The notes beneath the pieces are model-generated. The model saw only the letters and a program-made list of their open reading frames with translations. It was not told the DNA's origin and ran no database searches. Positions 30,309-39,287 of a stretch of DNA of 64,000 nucleotides are shown here, piece after piece; positions within the stretch are counted from its first letter, which is position 1; the number at the start of each line of letters is the position of its first letter. Origin of the DNA: Corynebacterium aurimucosum (GTDB lineage Bacteria; Actinomycetota; Actinomycetes; Mycobacteriales; Mycobacteriaceae); NCBI RefSeq assembly GCF_030408555.1, contig NZ_CP047048.1, positions 1,736,001 through 1,800,000 of the forward strand, written 5' to 3'. The position numbers and the translations under genes were made by a program.

Positions 30309-30358
30309 GTTAAAAGTGCTCCCTCAACTATCGTGGATAAATTTATAACTTCCCCAGC

Positions 30359-32458
30359 TTAGCCGTTGACCAGTGCTTGGGTCACATTCCGGACTAGCGT
30401 AGCGCGGGGGATGTCGCCAAGCGGCACGGCGTGAAGCACCATCGTGGCACCCGGCGTGGTGGTGGATAGCCACTCGCACTCCGGAAGCAGCGCGAGCACG
30501 TGGCCGAGGGTACCTGGGTAGTCATCGATGCGAACCTCGAAGACTCCCCCAGTCCACATCGCCGTCGCCGGTCCCGGTACGAAATCAGGCAGCACGGTAT
30601 AGGTCCCTGATTTATAGGACTGCACGAGGCGCTCCTCTACCGTCGCGAGGTCAATGGCACCGTGAAGAGCGCGAATATCAAACTCACCGGCATAGCCCTC
30701 CTCAGTGCGCACGAGGCGCGAGGAGAGGATGTTCCAGCCCAACGCGGCGATAAGTGCCAACGCACGCACGGCCTCCCTCTGATAGCTGCCGCGCCACAGG
30801 ACGGTAAAGCTGTCATCCTCGGGGTTGTGGCGCAGTCCAATGTCGCGGTCGGCGGCAACCAGAGGACGAACTGGATGCAGAGCTTCTAGCTGTGCAAAAG
30901 CGCGGCCGCTGACCGCATCGATTCCTTTCTCCAGCCTGCGGTTCCACACGCCGGGACCGGTGGATTCAGCATCGGTGCGGGCGAGTACGACGAGGAGCGC
31001 TAGAGTCAGGTAGTCATAGCGCACGGCTTCGAGGAGCTCGTCACGGGCTTCATCGGATACAGGATCGGTACGGGAGACGATGCGCGCCAGAGTGGTGTGC
31101 TCAGCGACCACGGTTTGCACGCGGGAGCGATCCGCCAGGTCGAGGCCAAGCTTGGCCGCGGCACGCGCCACCATCTCCGCCCCCACCAGCTCGTGCGGGC
31201 GACCATATCCTTTCCCGATATCGTGGTAGAGCCCCACCAAGAGCAGCAGATCGGGCCTCGCTACGGAGGTGCGTGCTTCTGCACAGCGCGCGACGGTAAG
31301 GATGGAATGGTAGTCCACGGTATGAGCGTGCGTGCGCTCGCGCGGCAGCAGCCCTCGGATGTGTTCCCACTCTGGGACGAGCCGCTCCCACAAGCCGTGA
31401 GCATCCATCTCCTGAATGAGGCGCGGGGTATTGAGCGGCGAGGACAATAAACTAAAGAATGCATCCGTCGCAGCGGCGGGCCAGCGTTCGGGCAGCTCCG
31501 GTAACTCGCGCAGCTGCTCCCAGACATGGGGCGGAACGCTTCTGCCCGAGCGTGCTGCGGCGGCGGCCACGCGCAAGAGCAGCCACGGCTCATCCAAGTC
31601 CGCGGTACGAGCGAGACGGATCTCGCCTCCGGCATCAACCACCCCAATATCGAGGGGCTTACGTGTGCGGTTGTGGCTGCGCTTGGATACGACTCCCCGG
31701 GCAGTCGCCAATGCCCTCTCCACGGCTCTATCTACCGCGGTAGCCGCGGTGACCACGGCCGCGGACAAGTCATAGCGGTCGACGAAACCAAGCTCGTGGG
31801 CGATCTCCGCGGCGAACTCAGGGTCGAGAACATCGCGGTGCCGCCGGGCGGTGACGTGAAGGAGCGTGCGGACGTCGAGAAGCAAGGCCTGCTCCTCCTC
31901 AAGTGCTGGGGCATCCGCGAGGTTGCCAAGGGCGAGCGCCCGCAGGAATTGGATATCGCGCAGGCCGCCGCGCCCATTTTTAATATCCGGATGGGTCATC
32001 GTGGCCAGGGTGCCAGAACGGCGCCAGCGAGTAATGGCGAGGTCGACGAAAGCGTCGAAGTTGCTCTGCAGTAGGCGGCGCCACGAGGCATAGACCTGGG
32101 CGCGGGTGGAGTCCACGAGCTGCTTGTCGCCGGCAACGAAGGCCAGATCCAGCTGCGCGAAGCCGGCGGCGGGATCGGAACCAGCGATAGCGCCAAATTC
32201 GCTGGGGGTCCGCACCGCATAATCGAGCCGGTATTTGGCATCCCAGATGGGGTACCAGATTTCAGCGACCACATCTTCGGGCAGCTCCGTATCATCCGGG
32301 TGAAGGAGGATGAGATCAAGATCCGAAAAAGGGGTCATCGCCCGGCGGGCGAAAGAACCCGTAGCGGCAAGCGCACAGCCGGACGGAAGCTGCAGAGACT
32401 GCGTCAGCTCTATCGCCGAGGCATAGGCATCCTCACGCAGTTGAGCGGCCGTAGACAC
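30359..32458 (-). CDS. glnD: GlnD-type PII nucleotidyltransferase
   Basis: Signals nitrogen status by modifying GlnK; in C. glutamicum the modification is adenylylation. The 699-residue protein has a nucleotidyltransferase domain (GSFARRAMTPFSDLDL, G34-S35 and D46/D48), an HD domain (LYHDIGKG near residue 411) and a C-terminal ACT pair, the last with FEVRIDDYPGTLGHVLALL. It is shorter than the 890-residue E. coli enzyme, as usual for corynebacteria. The GTG start lies two bases after the glnK stop, so they are cotranslated. Confidence 0.92.
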   Translation of the reverse strand: MSTAAQLREDAYASAIELTQSLQLPSGCALAATGSFARRAMTPFSDLDLILLHPDDTELPEDVVAEIWYPIWDAKYRLDYAVRTPSEFGAIAGSDPAAGFAQLDLAFVAGDKQLVDSTRAQVYASWRRLLQSNFDAFVDLAITRWRRSGTLATMTHPDIKNGRGGLRDIQFLRALALGNLADAPALEEEQALLLDVRTLLHVTARRHRDVLDPEFAAEIAHELGFVDRYDLSAAVVTAATAVDRAVERALATARGVVSKRSHNRTRKPLDIGVVDAGGEIRLARTADLDEPWLLLRVAAAAARSGRSVPPHVWEQLRELPELPERWPAAATDAFFSLLSSPLNTPRLIQEMDAHGLWERLVPEWEHIRGLLPRERTHAHTVDYHSILTVARCAEARTSVARPDLLLLVGLYHDIGKGYGRPHELVGAEMVARAAAKLGLDLADRSRVQTVVAEHTTLARIVSRTDPVSDEARDELLEAVRYDYLTLALLVVLARTDAESTGPGVWNRRLEKGIDAVSGRAFAQLEALHPVRPLVAADRDIGLRHNPEDDSFTVLWRGSYQREAVRALALIAALGWNILSSRLVRTEEGYAGEFDIRALHGAIDLATVEERLVQSYKSGTYTVLPDFVPGPATAMWTGGVFEVRIDDYPGTLGHVLALLPECEWLSTTTPGATMVLHAVPLGDIPRATLVRNVTQALVNG

Positions 32459-32460
32459 TT

Positions 32461-32802
<342 letters not shown>

Positions 32803-32907
32803 TTACTCCTTAGCTCCGGCGGTGTCGACCCGCGGCTGGACGGTTGGTGCAGGATTCATCCTAGCGTCGTGGGTGTGGCGGCGGTGCGAAGCCCCATGCG
32901 CCATAGA

Positions 32908-32924
32908 CGAACTTCCAAAGTTCG
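32908..32924. promoter_or_regulatory. inverted repeat between mrpG and glnK
   Basis: CGAACT-tccaa-AGTTCG is a perfect 6-bp inverted repeat starting just after the mrpG stop, about 110 bases before glnK. With no U tract on either side it may be an operator or a weak hairpin. It does not match the AmtR consensus CTAT-N6-ATAG. Confidence 0.35.
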
Positions 32925-32926
32925 CG

Positions 32927-33295
32927 CTAAACCTCCTCCTCAGAGGCCTCAACGGTCTGTGCACTCTTGCGCATACGCTTGGCGTACTTCACATCAGTGA
33001 CGGTCACACCGTAGATGGAGCGTCCCATGTAGAAGGAGCCCACCGAGGCGATGATCCACACGCCGAAACACGCGATCATGACCTTGATCAGCGACCACAG
33101 GGAAAACCCGTTCTCGGCAAAATCCACGACTACCTTCGCCACAAGCAGCAGCGGGACGGCCAAGCCGACCGTCGGCCCCAACAGGTTAACGCGGGTCAAT
33201 GCATCAGGCGCACGCCACAAGGCAATAGCGGTCGCAATGACCAAGACCGTGGCCACGACCAACAGAATCGAGGCGATAATCTCCGGGATAGTCAT
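32927..33295 (-). CDS. mrpG: Mrp antiporter subunit MrpG
   Basis: Small subunit of the multisubunit Na+/H+ antiporter. The 122-residue product has three transmembrane helices and the family LWRAPDALTRVNLLGPTVGLAVPLLLV region. The start MTIPEIIAS at 33295 is preceded by AGGAGGTAAGACC; the larger open frame upstream overlaps mrpF and is not used. It is the last gene of the mrpA-C-D-E-F-G operon, so transcription may continue to glnK unless stopped by the inverted repeat. Confidence 0.9.
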   Translation of the reverse strand: MTIPEIIASILLVVATVLVIATAIALWRAPDALTRVNLLGPTVGLAVPLLLVAKVVVDFAENGFSLWSLIKVMIACFGVWIIASVGSFYMGRSIYGVTVTDVKYAKRMRKSAQTVEASEEEV

Positions 33296-33299
33296 GGTC

Positions 33300-33590
33300 T
33301 TACCTCCTGCCCTTCGAGATGATGCGGGCCATCGACAACGTCGGCAGCACGCCGGCCGCAATAGCCGCGAGCATGGCGATGTCATAGACGATGGACGCGT
33401 GATTAGTCATGGACCACGAAATATACATGCACAACATGCCGTAGAAGACCATGTCACTCATCACGGTGCGGGTGAGCTCATCACGGGAGCGCAAGGCCAA
33501 AACCAACGCCGCGCACACCGATGCGCCGATGAGGAAAATACAGACAAAGACTACCCATTGAAAGGCGCTCATCGAGGAAAAATCAATCAC
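33300..33590 (-). CDS. mrpF: Mrp antiporter subunit MrpF
   Basis: Membrane subunit of 96 residues with three transmembrane helices and the conserved SRDELTRTVMSDMVFYGMLCMYI part. The GTG start at 33590 overlaps the mrpE stop (GTGA). Four bases separate it from mrpG. Confidence 0.9.
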   Translation of the reverse strand: MIDFSSMSAFQWVVFVCIFLIGASVCAALVLALRSRDELTRTVMSDMVFYGMLCMYISWSMTNHASIVYDIAMLAAIAAGVLPTLSMARIISKGRR

Positions 33591-34141
33591 TTCTTATCAT
33601 CCTTTCGGGCATCCTTGTTCTGCGCAACCTGGCGCAGGGGCCACACGGAATACTTCTCCACATCGTGCGCGGCAAGCGGGGTATCGTCCGCCTTCGCGAT
33701 ATCGGGTGCGCGCATATGGCGGCCCAGTGTATCCAGCGGATACTCGTAGAACGTAGAGGCGAGCTCCTTGGTGGGACCCTGCCCAGGAACGCCATAGTCA
33801 ATCCCTTTCACCTGCGGGGCGAGGCGCTCCTCCATATCCGCCAGATCTTCCATAATGCTGGCTGGGTCATCCCCCATGACCGCTTGAACCAGCACGATAC
33901 GCGGCAGGCCTTCTGCAATCGGCTCGCGCAAGCCCAAGGACAAGGTACCTGGGGTCGCGGTAATGGACGAGGTGAACCAGAAGATCTCCCACGCGCCGGT
34001 CACGCGCAAGGGGTACCGCACCACTACCGGGCGGTAGCTATTCTGCGGCTTGAAGGATTCCGCGGCGAGCGAGAAACCCGCGACAAAGATTTCCTTGATC
34101 AGCCATAGCGCGTAGACAACGGCATGCACTGCAGTCTTCAT
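33587..34141 (-). CDS. mrpE: Mrp antiporter subunit MrpE
   Basis: Membrane subunit of 184 residues. An N-terminal membrane region (VVYALWLIKEIFVAGFSLA) is followed by the conserved RVTGAWEIFWFTSSITATPGTLSL, where the TPGT pattern is characteristic of MrpE. A charged cytoplasmic C-terminal tail extends beyond the core. It starts directly after the mrpD stop and overlaps mrpF by four bases. Confidence 0.9.
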   Translation of the reverse strand: MKTAVHAVVYALWLIKEIFVAGFSLAAESFKPQNSYRPVVVRYPLRVTGAWEIFWFTSSITATPGTLSLGLREPIAEGLPRIVLVQAVMGDDPASIMEDLADMEERLAPQVKGIDYGVPGQGPTKELASTFYEYPLDTLGRHMRAPDIAKADDTPLAAHDVEKYSVWPLRQVAQNKDARKDDKK

Positions 34142-35683
34142 TTAACGGCCCTCCTGAAGGGAATCGATGTCGGGTAAGGCTACGGGGTCGTCGCCAAGCA
34201 CTGCGTCTGCATAAGCCTCCGTATCCAACAAGTCCGCTGAGGCTTCCATCGTGACGCTGATGACCGGACCGGAGAGAATGAACATGGTCAGCGAACCCAG
34301 GATCAACGCTGCCGAGGGCGCCATCAGCTTCTTACGGATCACCAGCTCATCGGGCACCTTCTCCTTGGGCAAATCCTTGCCCCAGAAGACGCGGCGCCAC
34401 ACGCGCAGCATGGCTAGGAACGCGGCGAAGGAGGCGATGATAATCACCGCGATGACGGTCCATGCCCATGCCCCGCCGGTGCGCGCGACTTCCGCGACGA
34501 TGAGGACTTTGCCCCACATGCCGGAGAAGGGTGGGAAGCCCACGACGGAGAAGGCACCTGCGGCGAAGATCCACGCGATGATGGGATCACGGCGCGCCAA
34601 GCCAGAAAGCTTGTTGAGCCTGCCCGTACCGTACGTCTCCTCGATAGCACCAGAAGCCAAGATGAGGGAGCCTACCGTGAGCATGTGGTGAATCGTGTAC
34701 AGGATTCCGGCGGCCAGCGCGCGCTGGGCATCGTGGGTGGTGAAGGCCATCATCACCAGGATGAAGGGCATACCGTTGAGCATCTGGTAGCCCAGCACGC
34801 GGCGGATGGAGTTCTCAGCCAAACCACCGAAGGAGCCCACCACCATGGAGATGATCATGATGACGATGATGAGCGTTCCCCAGCGCTGGTCCATATCGAA
34901 CAGCTGCACCCACAGGCGGTAGAGCATGTACACCGCGACCTTGGTGTGCAGGCCCGAGAAGAGTCCCATGACCGCAGCCGACGTGCCCGGGTAGGTACGC
35001 GGCAGCCAGGATTGCACGGGGAACACGCCAGCCTTCGCGGCGATGGCGATAACGATGATGCCGGAAGCCACCGTCACCGGACCGCTACCGGCGGCAGCAC
35101 CTGTCAGCGCCGCCAAGTTAACTACGCCAGCCACTGAGTAGATATAGCCCACGCCAACCACCAAAAGCGTGGAGGCGAACAAGTTCACCAACACGAAGGC
35201 GCGGCCGGCAGCCAAGCGTGACCAGGTACCGGACATGGTGATGAGGCCATAGGAGGGCAGCAGCATGACCTCGATGAACACGAAGAAGTTAAAGAGATCA
35301 GCGGTGAGCAGGGCGCCGCACACGCCGGTGATCAAGATAAGCGTCAGCGATGGGTAGTAGCGCGACTTGGTCTCACCGCCCACGATGGCGAACCAGTTGG
35401 CGCCGAAGGCCACGATCATCGTCGTGATGAGCATCAGTGCTGAGAAGCTATCGGCCGCGAAGGCAATACCTGCGTTGCCCACGTAGTTGCCCACGCTGTG
35501 CGCCACCACACCGTTGTTCATGGTGTAAAGCAACAGTGCAAAGGAAGCGAAGATACCCACGCCCGGAACGATGAGCATGATGGCATCGCGCACGCGGTGC
35601 CATGGCGCAAGAAGCGCCAGCGCCGCCGATACGAGGGGAACCGCCGGGAAGAGCGGGAGGAGGGCGCTTACGGTGTCATACAT
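34142..35683 (-). CDS. mrpD: Mrp antiporter subunit MrpD
   Basis: Large antiporter subunit related to NuoM/NuoN of complex I, 513 residues with about 14 transmembrane helices. It shows the KAGVFPVQSWLPRTYPGTSAAVMGLFSGLHTKVAVY region, with the Lys involved in proton translocation. It starts directly after the mrpC stop and ends directly at the mrpE start, so the junctions leave no spacer. Confidence 0.95.
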   Translation of the reverse strand: MYDTVSALLPLFPAVPLVSAALALLAPWHRVRDAIMLIVPGVGIFASFALLLYTMNNGVVAHSVGNYVGNAGIAFAADSFSALMLITTMIVAFGANWFAIVGGETKSRYYPSLTLILITGVCGALLTADLFNFFVFIEVMLLPSYGLITMSGTWSRLAAGRAFVLVNLFASTLLVVGVGYIYSVAGVVNLAALTGAAAGSGPVTVASGIIVIAIAAKAGVFPVQSWLPRTYPGTSAAVMGLFSGLHTKVAVYMLYRLWVQLFDMDQRWGTLIIVIMIISMVVGSFGGLAENSIRRVLGYQMLNGMPFILVMMAFTTHDAQRALAAGILYTIHHMLTVGSLILASGAIEETYGTGRLNKLSGLARRDPIIAWIFAAGAFSVVGFPPFSGMWGKVLIVAEVARTGGAWAWTVIAVIIIASFAAFLAMLRVWRRVFWGKDLPKEKVPDELVIRKKLMAPSAALILGSLTMFILSGPVISVTMEASADLLDTEAYADAVLGDDPVALPDIDSLQEGR

Positions 35684-36121
35684 CTAGTTGTCCTCCTCTT
35701 GTTCGAGTTCTTTCAAACGATCCATCTTGTTGGCCGAGCGCTCCAGAATCTCCCGGTTCTGGGTGTCTCGTCCAAGCGTGGAGAAAGCGTGGTCAATGGT
35801 GTTGTCATCCACCGGCTCAACGACGTCCGTGTCGTCGTTCGCGCCCATCGCCGCCATGGTCAGCAGGATGGTCGAGGTAGCCATGGAAATCACCACGGCG
35901 GTAAGCACAAAGGCCTGCGGCAGCGGGTCCGCCATCTGGTCCATGCCCACCTGCGATGGAAAGGACTCTCCGCGATATGAGTACACGCCGGTGGCCAAGA
36001 GCATGAGGTTAGCTCCGTGGCCGAAGGCCATCATGCCCAGCACGATGTGCACGAGGCCGCGCTGCTGGATGAGGTAGACGGCGCTACCGATGAGCAAAGC
36101 AATGGTCAGTGCGAGGATCAT
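35684..36121 (-). CDS. mrpC: Mrp antiporter subunit MrpC
   Basis: NuoK-like subunit of 145 residues with three transmembrane helices (IALLIGSAVYLI, FGHGANLMLLATGVY, and DPLPQAFVLTAVVISMATSTILL). The acidic tail after about residue 110 is an extension. It overlaps the mrpA end by four bases and abuts mrpD. Confidence 0.94.
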   Translation of the reverse strand: MILALTIALLIGSAVYLIQQRGLVHIVLGMMAFGHGANLMLLATGVYSYRGESFPSQVGMDQMADPLPQAFVLTAVVISMATSTILLTMAAMGANDDTDVVEPVDDNTIDHAFSTLGRDTQNREILERSANKMDRLKELEQEEDN

Positions 36122-39099
36122 GAGTTCTTCTCCTCTTTAGCCGAAGTGTAGTGAGGCGAGGACGCACGGTGGCGCGCCTCGGAGTCATTGAGCAACGCCG
36201 TTGGGTCTGAAGACGGGTTGATGGACTCGGGGTACGGGTCGTCGACATCCTCCATGACCACGCGCGGGGTGTTCGGCAGCGCGGAATCATCATCGTGGAC
36301 CCACGGCAAGAAGTCCCGCTCAGTGCCTGGACGCAGGTAGCCACCCAAAGCATTGATGGCCATAGTGAGCATGCCCAGCACCGCGAGGTAGATGCCCAGG
36401 TCGAAGATGAGCGACGTCGTCCAGTGCTGCCCCAGGGCGTGGCCATGGATGGCAGTGAGGAAACCACCGGAGCTATGCGACGTCGGGATGTAGCCGATGA
36501 AGCCAGCCACCAGCGCCACAATGATGCCCACGCCGGTGAGGTGAATCGGGGTCATGCGACCAAAGACAATCTCATCGGTACCGCGCGAGAGGTAGGTCAA
36601 GCCGATGGCCGCACCCATGATGAGTGCCGCCGGGAAGCCGCCGCCGGAAGCCTGGTGGCCGCGGTAGAAGACGATGAAGGACATGACCACCAAGATCGGG
36701 ATGGCCACAGCAATACCCTTGCGCAGCGGCACCGAGTTGAGCTGCGACTGGCCGAACGGAGCCGGGCGTGTGCCGGAGGTGAACGGGAAGCGCGGCAGCG
36801 TCGAGGTGACCGCAGCGATAACCACAGCGGCCATGCCCAGCACTGACAGCTCGCCCAGGGTATCGAGTGCACGGAACTCCACGATGATGGTGGCCACTAC
36901 GTTGTCGCCACCAGTAATATCCGGAGCGTTGTTGAGGTACCACATGGCCAGGTCCGAGCGTTCGTGGCGCCCCATCAGTGCCCACACGCCCAGGAATGCG
37001 GTGAGCCCGGCGAGCACGGCTACGACGATGGAGCCCACCTTGCGGTTGGTGTCCTGCACGGGGTGGAACTTCTCCGGCAGGTAGCGCAGGACCATCATCA
37101 TGACGATGACGGACAGCGCCTCCACCGTGAACTGGGTCAGGGCCACGTCGGGTGCGCCGAGAAGGAACATCTGTAAAGTCACGCCGGTTCCCGCGGTACC
37201 AATCATTACTGCACCTGTGAGGCGGTTGCGTGTACGCACCAAACCAAACATGGACAGCGCCACGATTCCCAGCGGCAGCAGGTCCCACGGATTATCAAGG
37301 CCGTCCACACGCGGGTTGAGAGCCACACCATCGACACCCGTGGACACCAGAGCGGAGCCCGCAAGGATGATGACTAGGAGGATGATCGGCAGGATCAGCT
37401 TCGACGGGTTGTGGGTATCGGACATGCGGCCAACGAAACGGCCGAAGGCTGCGCACATGTCCTGAATCCACTTCAGGATTTGGTTACCGGTGCGCGGTAG
37501 GAGCTGGCGCTCCTCCATCGTGGTCCACAGCGGCCCGCGGAAGAACAACGCGATGATGCCAGCGATAAGCACCACCACAGAAATAAGCAGCGGGACGTTC
37601 AGGCCGTGCCACAGCGCGAGGTGGGAATGGCCCTCCATGCCGATGGCCGCCACGATGTTATCGAGTGGCTTATTGAGCACTCCCATGACGAAGATAATTG
37701 GCACCGACATCACACCGGGCAGCGCCGCGGGCAGCCACAGCCTCACCGGCGCCTCATGAACATGCGACATGTTGCGCGGGCCATCGAAGAAGGCACCGAA
37801 GACGATCTTGGCGGAGTAGGTAAACGTGAAGAACGCACCCACACCGGCGATGATGAGCAGCAGCACCTGGCCAGTTGAACCGATTGGAGCTTCCTCGAAG
37901 GCGGTGAGCATTCCTTCCTTCGACACGAAGCCGAACAGCGGCGGGACCGCCGCCATGGAGGCGGCACCAATGAGCATGGAGCCAAAGGTCCACGGCATCT
38001 TGTTCCACAACACACCGAGGCGGCGGATATCGCGGGAACCGGCCTCGTGGTCGATGACGCCAATGAGCATGAAGATGGAGGACTTAAACAGCGCGTGCGC
38101 CAGCGTGTGCACGAGCGCCGCCGCGATGGCGAAGGGGGTGCCAACGCCAATCGTGGCCACAATCCATCCCAGGTGGGACACGGTGGAATAAGCGGTCAGC
38201 TTCTTCAGGTCCGTCTTCTGCACGGCAAAGACCGCCGACATCACGGCGGTACCCATACCGGCGACGATAAGCAGCCAGTTCCACGCCGCAACATCATGGA
38301 AGATGGTGGAGAAACGAATCAACAAGTAAACGCCGGCCTTAACCACTGCTGCCGCATGCAGGAAGGCCGAGACCGGCGTGGCAGCCGCCATGGCCTCCGG
38401 CAGCCAGAAGTGGAAGGGGAACTGCGCGGACTTGGTAAACGCCGAGACCGCTATGAGAATGGCAACCCCGGTGGTTAAGCCCGGGCGCTCGGCCCACACA
38501 TCAGAGGCCAAGATCCCCTCAAGGTTCGTCGTCCCCGCTGCGGTTGCGGCAATCGCCACGCCCGTGAGCAAGGTAAGGCCGCCGATGAAGGTGAGGATCA
38601 GCGTGCGCTGCGAACCGGCCTCGCCGGACTTACCGCTGCGCGCGATGAGCATGAAGGACGCCAGCGATACCAGCTCCCAAGCCAGGAAGAGCACCACGAC
38701 GTCGTTAGCCAGCACGAGCAGGAGGATCGACAGCGTAAACGCTGTCATCAGCACATAAAAACTGACGTTGCCTTTGCCTTTGGGCAGGTAGGTCGCAGAG
38801 TAGGTGAACACCACTGCGCCGATGACGAGAGCCAACATGGCAAAGAAGATGCCCAGCGCATCGCCCCGGAAGGCGAGATTGACGTCGACGCCTGGCGTGA
38901 TGACATCACGCACCCACGTCACGGAATAGGACAGTTCTTCGCCACGGGCCAGTGCCGGAAATTCTTTAGCCAACAGTGCCGCGGCGATAATAAAAATGCC
39001 GGCTAGCGGGTAGCCGGCTGCGCGATCAGCAGCCTTGACGGCTACTGGTGCTAGCGCCACTGCGACAGCTGCGAGGAGGACGACATACAAGAGTGTCAC
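36118..39099 (-). CDS. mrpA: fused MrpA-MrpB antiporter subunit
   Basis: Largest subunit of the Na+/H+ antiporter, 993 residues. An NuoL/MrpA-type core (KSAQFPFHFWLPEAMAAATPVSAFLHAAAVVKAG) runs to about 640, followed by an MrpA C-terminal domain. The MrpB domain is fused at the end (VMSFIVFYRGHQASGGGFPAALIMGAAIG). No separate mrpB gene exists, so the operon has six genes. The annotated start is a GTG at 39099 without a good ribosome site, so a nearby start is possible. A tail of acidic residues ends the protein. Confidence 0.95.
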   Translation of the reverse strand: MTLLYVVLLAAVAVALAPVAVKAADRAAGYPLAGIFIIAAALLAKEFPALARGEELSYSVTWVRDVITPGVDVNLAFRGDALGIFFAMLALVIGAVVFTYSATYLPKGKGNVSFYVLMTAFTLSILLLVLANDVVVLFLAWELVSLASFMLIARSGKSGEAGSQRTLILTFIGGLTLLTGVAIAATAAGTTNLEGILASDVWAERPGLTTGVAILIAVSAFTKSAQFPFHFWLPEAMAAATPVSAFLHAAAVVKAGVYLLIRFSTIFHDVAAWNWLLIVAGMGTAVMSAVFAVQKTDLKKLTAYSTVSHLGWIVATIGVGTPFAIAAALVHTLAHALFKSSIFMLIGVIDHEAGSRDIRRLGVLWNKMPWTFGSMLIGAASMAAVPPLFGFVSKEGMLTAFEEAPIGSTGQVLLLIIAGVGAFFTFTYSAKIVFGAFFDGPRNMSHVHEAPVRLWLPAALPGVMSVPIIFVMGVLNKPLDNIVAAIGMEGHSHLALWHGLNVPLLISVVVLIAGIIALFFRGPLWTTMEERQLLPRTGNQILKWIQDMCAAFGRFVGRMSDTHNPSKLILPIILLVIILAGSALVSTGVDGVALNPRVDGLDNPWDLLPLGIVALSMFGLVRTRNRLTGAVMIGTAGTGVTLQMFLLGAPDVALTQFTVEALSVIVMMMVLRYLPEKFHPVQDTNRKVGSIVVAVLAGLTAFLGVWALMGRHERSDLAMWYLNNAPDITGGDNVVATIIVEFRALDTLGELSVLGMAAVVIAAVTSTLPRFPFTSGTRPAPFGQSQLNSVPLRKGIAVAIPILVVMSFIVFYRGHQASGGGFPAALIMGAAIGLTYLSRGTDEIVFGRMTPIHLTGVGIIVALVAGFIGYIPTSHSSGGFLTAIHGHALGQHWTTSLIFDLGIYLAVLGMLTMAINALGGYLRPGTERDFLPWVHDDDSALPNTPRVVMEDVDDPYPESINPSSDPTALLNDSEARHRASSPHYTSAKEEKNS

Positions 39100-39217
39100 G
39101 AAAGAGTAGCCTCACGAACCGTTGTTAGGGCTGTTTAATCAGCCTCACATAGACAGGACTGTCCTAGACTACCATTGTGACCTCCCCCAAAGCACATTTT
39201 TAATGGGACGAAGATGA

Positions 39218-39246
39218 CGAAAGCGCCCCGCAAAGGAGGCGCTGCG
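39218..39246 (-). terminator. candidate terminator after ftsY
   Basis: On the minus strand AGCGCC...GGCGCT (39242-39237 with 39227-39222) encloses a further G/C pair and is followed by TTTCGTCATC. It is about 40 bases past the ftsY stop. The mrpA promoter must lie between here and 39100. Confidence 0.55.
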
Positions 39247-39287
39247 TCTCGAAAGAACTTAGGTCTAGCCCAGGGATCTATAAGGTC

